Shown piece after piece: positions 1 to 6,716 of a stretch of 64,000 nt of DNA. Every line of letters begins with the position of its first letter. The first letter of the stretch is position 1. The notes below the pieces were generated by a model. It saw nothing but the letters and a program-made list of their open reading frames with translations. It was not told the DNA's origin and made no database searches. This DNA is from an uncultured Acidobacteriota bacterium (lineage in GTDB: Bacteria > Acidobacteriota > Blastocatellia > Pyrinomonadales > Pyrinomonadaceae). A program made the position numbers and the translations under genes. The DNA is taken from positions 1-64,000 of the forward strand of contig CALMPJ010000141.1 in NCBI GenBank assembly GCA_937871585.1, written 5' to 3'.

Positions 1-357
1 TTGCATCTGCAAAGTTCTAATTTTCGTGGTCGATGCGATCTGACTTCCCTCGACCAATGGGAGATTACCTGCGACCATTTATTTTTGTCAAGCCTTTTTT
101 CTTATTTCTGAAAAAAGTGGTGGCGCCCTCCTTTGTGGGTGGTTAAAGAATCGATCGTTCTATCTCTCACTGGTTGCCCAATGCGGTCGATTTCTCTCAC
201 GGTCAGCGACGTAGTGTGTGTGTTTCAACTCACAGGATCTACTACGGGCTTTTCGAAGACTTCCCAATAACAACACACAAGAATAAAAGTATATTTAGAA
301 TATAAAACCCTTAAGATTCTAAGAATAATATTTTTTATAAGTAAGAGTCTCTCGGGT

Positions 358-463
358 TTACCGAGCCTCGGCAAATGCCACACTCGGCTATATTGTGTCT
401 GCTGCTTCATCTACCACAAGATATTGTGGTCGCCGAACAACGGCAAAACCGAGGCTCGGGTAA
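358..463. repeat. Long imperfect palindrome (about 106 nt)
   Basis: The left arm 358-371 (TTACCGAGCCTCGG) is matched by the reverse complement of 449-463 with a single extra C. The arms continue inward with matching GCC and TCGGC blocks. At the centre a perfect small hairpin, CCACAA (414-419) and TTGTGG (424-429), closes on a GATA loop. The word ACTCGGCT occurs in the inner left side and again near 486. Such a structure could be a structured RNA, an element end or a replication/transfer site; the sequence does not decide. Confidence 0.5.
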
Positions 464-677
464 CACCGTGTGTGGGCAAACCCGTCACTCGGCTCAAACC
501 CCCATAAACAGGGAGTTTCAGATGCAATGACGCGTAATTTTTCGTCACGATCGAGCCCCATAAGCGTAAATTTTCCCAAAATTTTCTGCCGTTTTCTTAC
601 TACCTGTCAACGATTTTTGTAAGAAAAACTACCCATATTTTCTAACAAAATCTGCTGCTCGCTAAACGTGATCAGGA

Positions 678-701
678 GCGGGCCGAAGGCCCCGCGTTTT
701 T
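678..701 (+). terminator. Possible rho-independent terminator
   Basis: A GC-rich stem (678-684 with 688-695, loop GAA, one bulged C) is followed directly by five T residues on the plus strand. No gene was found upstream on that strand, so what it would terminate is unknown. Confidence 0.35.
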
Positions 702-1676
702 GGTTTCTACTACCGTTGTTTTCGTCTCCAGATCCGTCTTCTAATAAGCCGTCTCGAGCTGCCACGCTATGGGTGTTGGCGTGGCCCCAAGACAAACATG
801 CTCTCCCGCCGATATCGATCTCACCGGATCAAAGAGAGCCCGGGACGAATTTTCCCTTGGACATCACCCCTTGAAAACACGAAAACGCCCATATATAGAG
901 GGGTATAGGGGTATACCCTTTAGAATCAGGTATATACGGGCAATTCGTGTTAAAAAAATGTGCGTCTGATAACCACCATTCTGTTACTCGGTTCGTTGGT
1001 CGACGAAAGTGTCAACCGTTGGCTCTCGCGTGAGAAACAACAAGGAAACACAAGGCTTGCTTTTGTTCTCATGTCGCGGCGTTCTCAAGAGGATTGCTAA
1101 TAAAAGTGTCAAAATATCATCCACTATGTATCAATACATATGAAACTATTACTTTTGTAGTCTTTTCTTAAATTCAATTGAGTATAGATGAGGTTGATTG
1201 TTTTAGACTTTTGGAGCATGTCTAGATGGATTACAAAATTAGATATGTTATGTCGAACTCGGAGTTTTATCGAGAACTATAAATTTGGCTTGTTAAAAAT
1301 AACACACACATATTTTGTTGAAACTTGAGAGTCAAAAATTGGTCCGGTTCTCATTGGGTGTTTGGATCGGTTTCTAATCGTGAATATGAAGTCGTTTGTG
1401 CCATCGATTAGGATTACGTGCACAAGATACGTCGACTGTATTTCGGGAAGCGACGCCCGATCAGTTGAACCTTTATGTAAACGGCGAATTCCTGTAAGAT
1501 GGTGTCTCGTTAGTGGCTTCTTCTGAGCGCAGATGTTTCTAATTCGAATGGAGTATAGATGATTCATCGCGGCCTCCGAATTCAGTTTCGGAAATTGGCT
1601 CGCGATCTCGGACTACTACTAGTAAAGTCAAATGACGTTAAGCTTGTCGCATATTGTTGCCCGGAGGAGAAGTCCA

Positions 1677-1940
1677 ATGGGTAGAGCGACGCGGCCCCGT
1701 CCTGAAAGACTAGCGGAGAAGCTTGTAGAGATTCGACGAAGGCTTGAACTTTCTCAGAATGAACTGATCAATCGGCTAGAATTTGCTGACCTGCACTTGG
1801 TTCAGGGAACTATCTCCACCTACGAACTAGGAAAAAGAGAACCATCCTTACCATTGTTGTTGCGGTATGCTCGAATCGCTGGGGTTTCTTTGGAATCGAT
1901 AATTGATGACGAGATGGAACTCCAATCAATCACAGAATAG
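1677..1940 (+). CDS. XRE-family helix-turn-helix regulator
   Basis: An 87-residue protein that is almost entirely one Cro/CI-type helix-turn-helix domain. The recognition region runs from LELSQNEL (about residues 23-30) through GTISTYELGKREPSLP (about 44-59). A short acidic tail follows. I chose the ATG at 1677 over an upstream ATG at 1632 because GGAGGAG lies seven bases before it and the extra residues are not domain-like. It probably represses or activates nearby genes by binding a palindrome. It stands alone in an AT-rich accessory stretch and converges on the next HTH gene. There is no partner that would reveal its target. The family call is firm; the role is unknown. Confidence 0.8.
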   Translation: MGRATRPRPERLAEKLVEIRRRLELSQNELINRLEFADLHLVQGTISTYELGKREPSLPLLLRYARIAGVSLESIIDDEMELQSITE

Positions 1941-1957
1941 AATGAAAGATTTTGTTA

Positions 1958-2176
1958 TCAGTCTCTACGGAGCTTGTTCCTATTTGGGTTGCGCACTTTA
2001 ATTTTTTCAACGTCGGCTTTTCTTACGTATTTGATCGTATCGACTTCCAATATTTCGATCGGATTTGATTTGAGCCTTAAATAAAAAGCCTGTCGAGATA
2101 TTCCCAACAGTCGTGCCGCTCTTGGTAGCCTGATCCAATTTTTTGACTCGTTGTCTTCAACTTCTTCGAAATTCAT
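1958..2176 (-). CDS. Small excisionase/MerR-like HTH protein
   Basis: A 72-residue basic protein. Residues 15-45 read as a winged helix-turn-helix of the excisionase/MerR kind (LPRAARLLGISRQAFYLRLK), followed by a short wing and a lysine/arginine-rich tail. Proteins like this act as directionality factors for integrases or as small repressors. It lies tail-to-tail with the XRE gene and reads away from a tRNA-Thr gene. About 175 bases upstream there is a promoter-like pair whose spacer is a perfect palindrome (see 2351-2380), so regulation by a dimeric repressor is likely. No integrase is visible in the window. The fold is fairly sure; the excisionase role is inference. Confidence 0.6.
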   Translation of the reverse strand: MNFEEVEDNESKNWIRLPRAARLLGISRQAFYLRLKSNPIEILEVDTIKYVRKADVEKIKVRNPNRNKLRRD

Positions 2177-2350
2177 TGTCTTAACACTATTGGTTGAAAA
2201 GGAAAGGGCCGGGATTCATTAGCCTCAGCTCCCACACGGAAGGCTCATGTTTCCCGGCCCGTCGTCGTCAAGCTGGAATGGTCTCAACAATTCAGCGTGG
2301 GCGACATACTCAATTTGTCTCGGAGCTATATAAGCCACTCCTCATAAGAT

Positions 2351-2380
2351 ATAATAAAGTCAATTGACTTCTTGTGTCAA
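2351..2380 (-). promoter_or_regulatory. Promoter with palindromic operator for the small HTH gene
   Basis: On the minus strand TTGACA (2380-2375) is followed after 18 bases by TATTAT (2356-2351), five of six matches to a -10 box. The spacer contains the perfect 14-bp palindrome AAGTCAATTGACTT (2357-2370). A second half-like copy, GTCAATTGAA, overlaps the -35 box (2376-2385). A repressor bound here would block polymerase. The geometry is visible; binding by either neighbouring HTH protein is inference. Confidence 0.55.
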
Positions 2381-2472
2381 TTGAAGGATCAGCTTTTTAG
2401 AACCGGAGGCAAGGTAGAAATTTGTGTGCGAATGTGTGTGCGGAGCCCAAATTGCTAAGAGTCCTAAAAGAA

Positions 2473-2494
2473 AAGCGGCTCTTTCGAGCCGCTT
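2473..2494 (-). terminator. Terminator downstream of tRNA-Thr
   Basis: A perfect nine-base stem, AAGCGGCTC paired with GAGCCGCTT around a TTTC loop, lies 37 bases beyond the tRNA 3' end. On the minus strand it is followed by a T-rich run, so it fits a rho-independent terminator for the tRNA transcript. Confidence 0.7.
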
Positions 2495-2531
2495 ATTTTA
2501 TGGTATGTATTATATTTAATGCAGTCTAATG

Positions 2532-2607
2532 TGGAGCCGCCCATCGGAGTCGAACCGACGACCTTTCGATTACGAATCGAATGCTCTACCAACTGAGCTA
2601 GGGCGGC
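2532..2607 (-). tRNA. tRNA-Thr (anticodon CGT)
   Basis: The reverse complement folds as a full cloverleaf. It has a seven-base acceptor stem GCCGCCC/GGGCGGC, a D arm with GCTCAGTTGGTAGAGC, and a T arm with GTCGG TTCGACT CCGAT. The anticodon stem TTCGA/TCGAA closes a loop TTCGTAA, giving anticodon CGT, which reads the threonine codon ACG. The 3' CCA is encoded. The 3' end faces the AT-rich accessory stretch, the usual geometry for an element integrated at a tRNA. Confidence 0.95.
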
Positions 2608-2784
2608 CTTTTATGTAAGGCCAAACCTCAACTTACGAACGCAAGTGAGGTATATCTTCGGCATAGCCGAATCCAAAAGAATAGTAAATTTCGCATCGTC
2701 TTGTCAAGCCGTTAATTGAAGTTTTGACCGAACTGGAAATTGTACTAACATTCGAGATATCACGCACAACAGGCGTTTCACGCT

Positions 2785-3315
2785 ATGAAGAACCGAGAAT
2801 TTGTCGATCGTTTGAACCTGACGTTTGAGGGCCGCAGCATGGCTGAGGTTGGGCGTATGCTTGATCTGCCTCATGCGACGGTTCGTAATTATTACATCGA
2901 GGGCCGTCTGCCGGCTCCAGAGGTGTTGATCAAGGTCGCAAATGTGACGAATGTTTCACTGAACTGGCTACTGACCGGCAAAGGAAATATGCACGGCGAG
3001 CGTATGCCGGCGGTTAGTATCGGCAATTTTATCGAGTACAAGATCGCTGAGATGATCGACAAACGGCTGGCGGGCGAGACTATCCAAGATCTCGGATCGG
3101 CTGATGCGGCGAGCTTTGAGCTTGATAATGCGATCAACGAATTCAACGACCCGCAAAAGGTGATGGACGCATGGTTCGCGTTCGAGCGTCGCGAGTATCC
3201 AAACGATTACGGCGTCGATTTCTTTCGCGGCTGGCAGTCGTTTTCGGCTGAGGAGAAGCGTGCGGCGTTGATCGACGCGAAGCGGATGTTGGATCGGTCA
3301 CTGCGGAGTGCGTGA
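2785..3315 (+). CDS. CI-type repressor-like HTH protein
   Basis: This 176-residue protein begins with a Cro/CI-type helix-turn-helix (about residues 5-65), including MLDLPHATVRNYYIEGRLP and the NWLLTGKG end typical of phage CI repressor N-terminal domains. The rest (70-176) is mostly helical and unfamiliar, with no LexA/CI Ser-Lys peptidase motif. The next gene encodes an ImmA/IrrE-type metallopeptidase, so the pair matches the repressor/anti-repressor-protease pairs of mobile elements and stress switches. Cleavage of this repressor by the neighbour is inference. A dispersed repeat starts three bases after the stop codon. Confidence 0.7.
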   Translation: MKNREFVDRLNLTFEGRSMAEVGRMLDLPHATVRNYYIEGRLPAPEVLIKVANVTNVSLNWLLTGKGNMHGERMPAVSIGNFIEYKIAEMIDKRLAGETIQDLGSADAASFELDNAINEFNDPQKVMDAWFAFERREYPNDYGVDFFRGWQSFSAEEKRAALIDAKRMLDRSLRSA

Positions 3316-3318
3316 AGT

Positions 3319-3372
3319 TCGCTTCCCGCAAAGTCGCAAAGAGAAGACGCAAAGAACGCTAAGGAAGAATAA
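3319..3372. repeat. Dispersed repeat, GCAAAGTCGCAAAG family (copy 1)
   Basis: Words GCAAAGTCGCAAAG, AGAAGACGCAAAG and CGCTAAG follow each other just behind a stop codon. The same order with a few changes recurs at 36777-36822, also at a gene 3' end, so this is a dispersed intergenic repeat rather than coding sequence. Confidence 0.75.
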
Positions 3373-3422
3373 GAAGTGTTGGCCGTGTGTCGCAGCTGTG
3401 ATACAATAATGCAAGAATAGCT

Positions 3423-3869
3423 ATGAAGCTCCTGCGACATAAAGTTGAACAATTGAAGATCGGTTGGAACGAGCGTGAGCTTGGCGATGTTGATGTTTAT
3501 CGCATTTGCCGCAAATACAAGGTCGAGATCGTTGAGATGCCGCTGCGGGTTTCGGGCTTTTACTATCGCGTGAAGGGCCGCGATTTTATTGCGGTCAATA
3601 GTATGCTGTCGGGCAAGAAAAGGCTGGCAGTGATGTTTCATGAGCTGGGGCATTTTCTGCTTCATGTGCCTGAATCGGGAACGACCGCAAACTTTCACAG
3701 GGTCGGTGAACGTACTCGAAAAGAACGCGAAGCCGACCTGTTTGCGTTGTGTGCACTGATACCGACGGCAAGGCTCTCAATCTCCTCAGAACAAGAACTG
3801 ATCGACGAAGGTTTTGACGAAGAATTGGTCGCCGAAAGGCTCGATATTTTCAAAACTTTCGGCCTCTAG
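3423..3869 (+). CDS. ImmA/IrrE family metallopeptidase
   Basis: A 148-residue zinc peptidase of the ImmA/IrrE (COG2856) family. The gluzincin signature HELGH is at residues 73-77, with the expected downstream acidic ligand in EREAD (101-105). The N-terminal part VDVYRICRKYKVEIVEMPL is the usual lead-in for the family. ImmA in ICEBs1 and IrrE/PprI in Deinococcus cleave a partner repressor, and here a CI-like repressor lies about 100 bases upstream on the same strand. The likely job is to inactivate that repressor on a signal. The family is sure from the motif; the substrate is inferred from neighbourhood. Confidence 0.88.
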   Translation: MKLLRHKVEQLKIGWNERELGDVDVYRICRKYKVEIVEMPLRVSGFYYRVKGRDFIAVNSMLSGKKRLAVMFHELGHFLLHVPESGTTANFHRVGERTRKEREADLFALCALIPTARLSISSEQELIDEGFDEELVAERLDIFKTFGL

Positions 3870-4078
3870 TTCCGTCGCAAAAAAATATTCTCAAAAAACC
3901 GCTAAATATCCATTTTTTAAGTGGAAACTTGCCCTCGTAACATTGTATGCTTACAGGTTAGACGTTTTGGCCGACGGCAGCCTGATAATTTGCCCCGAAT
4001 AGTCACATTTCGGGCATGGCAGCTCTTACCGTTAGACACATCTTCTAAGCATATTTTGGAGCAGGTTTTTATTTCATA

Positions 4079-5125
4079 ATGGCATTAAAGTCTTTGTTTA
4101 GTCTATTTTCCAGCGATCTCGCGATCGATCTCGGCACGGCCAATACACTTGTTTACGCCAAGGGGCGCGGCATCGTCGTCTCGGAGCCGTCGATCGTGGC
4201 GATCAACAAGGTCACGAATCAGGTCGAAGCTGTCGGCCGCGACGCAAAAGAGATGCTTGGCCGCACGCCGGGCAACATCGTTGCGATCCGTCCGATGAAA
4301 GACGGCGTTATCGCCAATTTCGAAGTCACGGAAAAGATGCTGCAGCATTTTATCCGCAAGGCTCACAACGGCAAATCGTGGGTTCGCCCGCGTGTCGTGA
4401 TCGGCATTCCGTCTGAGATCACACAGGTCGAACGACGTGCGGTCGAGGACAGTGCGTATCGTGCCAAAGCGAGCGAAGTTTACCTCGTTGAGGAAGCGAT
4501 GGCAGCCGCGATCGGTGCCGGGCTTCCGATCACGGAGCCGCACGGCAACATGGTCGTCGATATCGGCGGCGGTACGACTGACATCGCTGTCATTTCGTTG
4601 TCGGGCATTGTTTACTCGCGTGCCGTTCGCGTCGCGGGCAACGAAATGGACGACGCGATCACGCAGTACATCAAACGCAAATACAACCTGCTCATCGGCG
4701 AACGTACTTCTGAAGCAATCAAGATCGCACTTGGCTCGGCGTTCCCACTTGAAGAGCCGCTTTCGATGGACGTTCGCGGACGTAATCTGATCGAGGGCAT
4801 TCCAAAGACCATCACAATGACCGACGAAGAGATCCGCGAGGCTCTCTCGGACAGCGTTTCGACCATTATCAACGCCGTCCGCGTCGCTCTCGAACGAACG
4901 CCTCCTGAGCTGTCCGCTGACATTGTCGAACGCGGCATCGTACTCACCGGCGGCGGTGCTCTGCTCAAGAATCTCGATAAACGCTTGATGATCGAAACGG
5001 GCCTGCCGGTCGTTGTCGCCGACGATCCGCTCTCCTCGGTTGTTCTCGGCACCGGCAAAATGCTCTCCGATTTCGAACTTCTCAAGCGCGTTAAGTGGGA
5101 CAATTCGTTGATGACCGGCAGTTAA
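4079..5125 (+). CDS. mreB: Rod-shape-determining actin homologue MreB
   Basis: MreB is the bacterial actin that forms membrane-bound filaments guiding lateral wall synthesis. The 348-residue length is typical. The first phosphate-binding loop is DLGTANT (17-23) and the second is [10 protein letters not shown] (161-170). The C-terminal adenosine region [12 protein letters not shown] and the final [10 protein letters not shown] are present. The start ATG follows GGAGCAGG after a T-rich gap. The gene opens the cluster mreBCD-mrdA-rodA-PBP1A, the classic elongasome arrangement. A palindromic dispersed repeat separates it from mreC and could attenuate the downstream message. Identification is very secure. 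Confidence 0.98.
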   Translation: MALKSLFSLFSSDLAIDLGTANTLVYAKGRGIVVSEPSIVAINKVTNQVEAVGRDAKEMLGRTPGNIVAIRPMKDGVIANFEVTEKMLQHFIRKAHNGKSWVRPRVVIGIPSEITQVERRAVEDSAYRAKASEVYLVEEAMAAAIGAGLPITEPHGNMVVDIGGGTTDIAVISLSGIVYSRAVRVAGNEMDDAITQYIKRKYNLLIGERTSEAIKIALGSAFPLEEPLSMDVRGRNLIEGIPKTITMTDEEIREALSDSVSTIINAVRVALERTPPELSADIVERGIVLTGGGALLKNLDKRLMIETGLPVVVADDPLSSVVLGTGKMLSDFELLKRVKWDNSLMTGS

Positions 5126-5130
5126 CTAGT

Positions 5131-5203
5131 CCAAAGTCCAAGGTCCAATGTCCAACGTAAACCAACGGACATTGGACTTGGGACTTGGGACATTGGACCT
5201 TTC
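5131..5203. repeat. Dispersed inverted repeat, GTCCAATGTCC family (copy 1)
   Basis: The word AGTCCAAGGTCCAATGTCC at 5135-5153 is mirrored by 5167-5186, with 18 of 20 positions complementary, so the stretch between mreB and mreC can form one long hairpin. Related GTCCAA words occur at 63819-63846. It contains an in-frame TTG upstream of mreC that I do not take as the start. Confidence 0.75.
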
Positions 5204-5205
5204 CA

Positions 5206-6099
5206 ATGGTTGAGCGTAGTCAAAAAGATGTTTGGCGGCTTTCGCCGTGGCTGCTTTCCGCGTTGCTGCTCGTGAACTTCGTGCTGATGGCGTTCGATGC
5301 CCGCGAGATCACGTCAGGGCAGCGAGTCATTCGTACGTGGACACAGACGGCGGCAGATTTTGTGCAGTCGCCGATCACATCTATTACTTCCGGAGTTTAT
5401 AACTACTTCGCGTCGATCTCGTCCCTTCGTTCAGCCGCAGATGAGAACGACACACTTAAGGTTCGCATCCAAGAACTCGAGGTCGAGGTCAAGCAGAAAG
5501 CCGATCTTAACAGTGAGAACGAACGGCTCCGCGCACTGCTTGAGCTTAAGGAAACGAGCAAATACAAGATATTGACCGCCCGCATCATCGGCCGCGATCC
5601 GTCGGTTTGGTTCGATTCGTCGATCATCAATCGCGGCACCATGGACGGTGTGAAGTTGAACATGCCGGTCGTTGCTGATGGCGGCTTGATCGGCCGCGTG
5701 GTTGCCGTTGGGCCGCTTACGGCTCAGGTCGATCTGGTAACTTACAGCAAATCTGCGGTCGGCGGCATTATTGGTGAAATAGCAGGCTCTAATGCTCTCG
5801 GCGTCGTTGCCGGTACGAGCAAGAAGGATCTGCTCGAGATGAAATACGTTCCCGGCACTATTGACGTCCAGGTCGGGCAGGTCGTTTACACAACTGGCCA
5901 AGATGGAATTTTTCCTGCCGGGCTAAAGCTGGGCGAGATCGTCAACGTCGTATCAGGTTCGGCCACAACGCCGCACCAAATTCAGATCAGGCCGTCGGCA
6001 AGGCTGACATCGATGCAAGAGGTCGGAGTGCTGCTATACGAGCCGCCGGGCAAAGCGGAGTTCGAACAAAAGTTGCCGAATGCGGTGAAGGCAAAGTAG
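5206..6099 (+). CDS. mreC: Rod-shape-determining protein MreC
   Basis: MreC is the bitopic membrane protein that links MreB inside to the PBP2/RodA synthase outside. In this 297-residue protein a single membrane segment (about 16-33) is followed by a coiled coil (about 68-112, heptads such as LKVRIQELEVEVKQKADLNS) and the beta-rich periplasmic domain (GLIGRVVAVGPLTAQVDLVTY). I start at ATG 5206 because the longer frame begins at a TTG inside the dispersed repeat. There is no clear Shine-Dalgarno, so translation may depend on the mreB message. The stop codon TAG merges with the next repeat. Confidence 0.95.
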   Translation: MVERSQKDVWRLSPWLLSALLLVNFVLMAFDAREITSGQRVIRTWTQTAADFVQSPITSITSGVYNYFASISSLRSAADENDTLKVRIQELEVEVKQKADLNSENERLRALLELKETSKYKILTARIIGRDPSVWFDSSIINRGTMDGVKLNMPVVADGGLIGRVVAVGPLTAQVDLVTYSKSAVGGIIGEIAGSNALGVVAGTSKKDLLEMKYVPGTIDVQVGQVVYTTGQDGIFPAGLKLGEIVNVVSGSATTPHQIQIRPSARLTSMQEVGVLLYEPPGKAEFEQKLPNAVKAK

Positions 6100-6148
6100 A
6101 ACAGGCTGCGAGCCTGTTCACCACTGAGCGACAGGCTCTCAGCCCGTC
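6099..6148. repeat. Dispersed double hairpin, ACAGGCT family (copy 1)
   Basis: GAACAGGCT (6099-6107) and AGCCTGTTC (6111-6119) form a perfect nine-base stem around GCG. A second stem, GACAGGCT (6130-6137) with AGCCCGTC (6141-6148), follows. The first G is also the last base of the mreC stop codon. The same two-hairpin layout recurs after bshB1 (21095-21138) and a single copy sits at 15429-15450. Confidence 0.8.
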
Positions 6149-6158
6149 GTACGAAAGA

Positions 6159-6704
6159 ATGGAAGGAGTTAAACTTACAATCGCACTTATCGTCGCCGTA
6201 TTGCTGCAGTGGTCGCTGCGCAATGTGTCGGAGATTTTTGCGTATGTTGACCTTCCCTTGATCGTTATCGTTTATGCGGCTTTGCAGCGAAATTCTATTC
6301 GGGCACTGATCTTCGGGACGCTCGCCGGTCTTTCGGTCGATGCGTTGAGCGGCGGTCTTTTGGGATCGCAAGGGTTTTCGAAAACGCTTATCGCATTCAT
6401 CGTTTCGGAGATCGCAAGGCGTGTGTACCTGGACAACTTGCTGCTTCGCATTCCCGTCTTAATTGGTGCGTGTGTGGTAAATTCGTTGGTCTATTTTGGA
6501 CTCCACAGGCTGCTCGGCCAGCCGCCGCAGGGCGACTTGATCGTCGTTGGAGCATATAGCCTGATCGGCACAACGATAGTCGGAACGCTCATTTATCTTT
6601 TGTTCGAAAGCCTCGGAAACGAGCGTACCAGGCCAAAGCGGCGGGATGTATTTTCTTCACGACGGCAAACGCGCCGCCGTAATCCAATTAGACTCGCGAA
6701 ATAG
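6159..6704 (+). CDS. mreD: Rod-shape-determining protein MreD
   Basis: A 181-residue membrane protein with about five hydrophobic segments (residues 3-22, 25-40, 45-65, 100-120, 130-155) and a basic, arginine-rich cytoplasmic tail (about 160-181). MreD sequences are poorly conserved, so the call rests on size, topology and its place between mreC and the PBP2 gene. It belongs to the elongasome complex with MreC, RodA and PBP2. The ribosome site is weak (GAAAGA just before ATG). The long basic tail is somewhat unusual. Confidence 0.85.
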   Translation: MEGVKLTIALIVAVLLQWSLRNVSEIFAYVDLPLIVIVYAALQRNSIRALIFGTLAGLSVDALSGGLLGSQGFSKTLIAFIVSEIARRVYLDNLLLRIPVLIGACVVNSLVYFGLHRLLGQPPQGDLIVVGAYSLIGTTIVGTLIYLLFESLGNERTRPKRRDVFSSRRQTRRRNPIRLAK

Positions 6705-6716
6705 CGGTATAACGAG

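Larger units (their letters stand above)
1..1676. other. AT-rich stretch with no convincing gene
   Basis: Open frames here are short, lack ribosome sites and resemble no family I know. The stretch is visibly richer in A+T than the rest of the window and contains inverted repeats (listed separately), a 10-bp palindrome GGGTATACCC at 908-917, and a 12-bp word GAGTATAGATGA found near 1180 and again near 1551. It precedes two small DNA-binding proteins and a tRNA 3' end. I read it as the non-coding edge of an integrated or decayed element, which is inference. Confidence 0.5.
2177..2531. other. Intergenic region with control signals, no gene
   Basis: This stretch separates the small HTH gene from tRNA-Thr. 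It holds the minus-strand promoter/operator at 2351-2385 and the tRNA terminator at 2473-2494. I see no coding frame and no copy of the tRNA 3' end that would mark an attachment site. Confidence 0.6.

Noticed and set aside
607-969. Several 60-70-codon frames on both strands
   Set aside because: They overlap one another and a GC-rich hairpin; none has a start signal or recognisable fold.
1277-1567. 96-codon minus-strand frame in the left AT-rich stretch
   Set aside because: No ribosome site, no domain, unusual composition and no neighbour to support it.
2177-2531. Attachment site copy of the tRNA-Thr 3' end
   Set aside because: No direct repeat of the tRNA end longer than chance was found between 1 and 2531.
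3994-4014. CCCGAA/TTCGGG hairpin ahead of mreB as a terminator or riboswitch
   Set aside because: Short six-base stem, no T run, and no resemblance to a known leader.
5131-5203. GTCCAA words as a CRISPR-like array
   Set aside because: Units are short, irregular, without spacers, and arranged as one inverted repeat.
5185-5205. Upstream TTG start for mreC adding seven residues
   Set aside because: It lies inside a dispersed repeat and the residues are not part of the MreC family.
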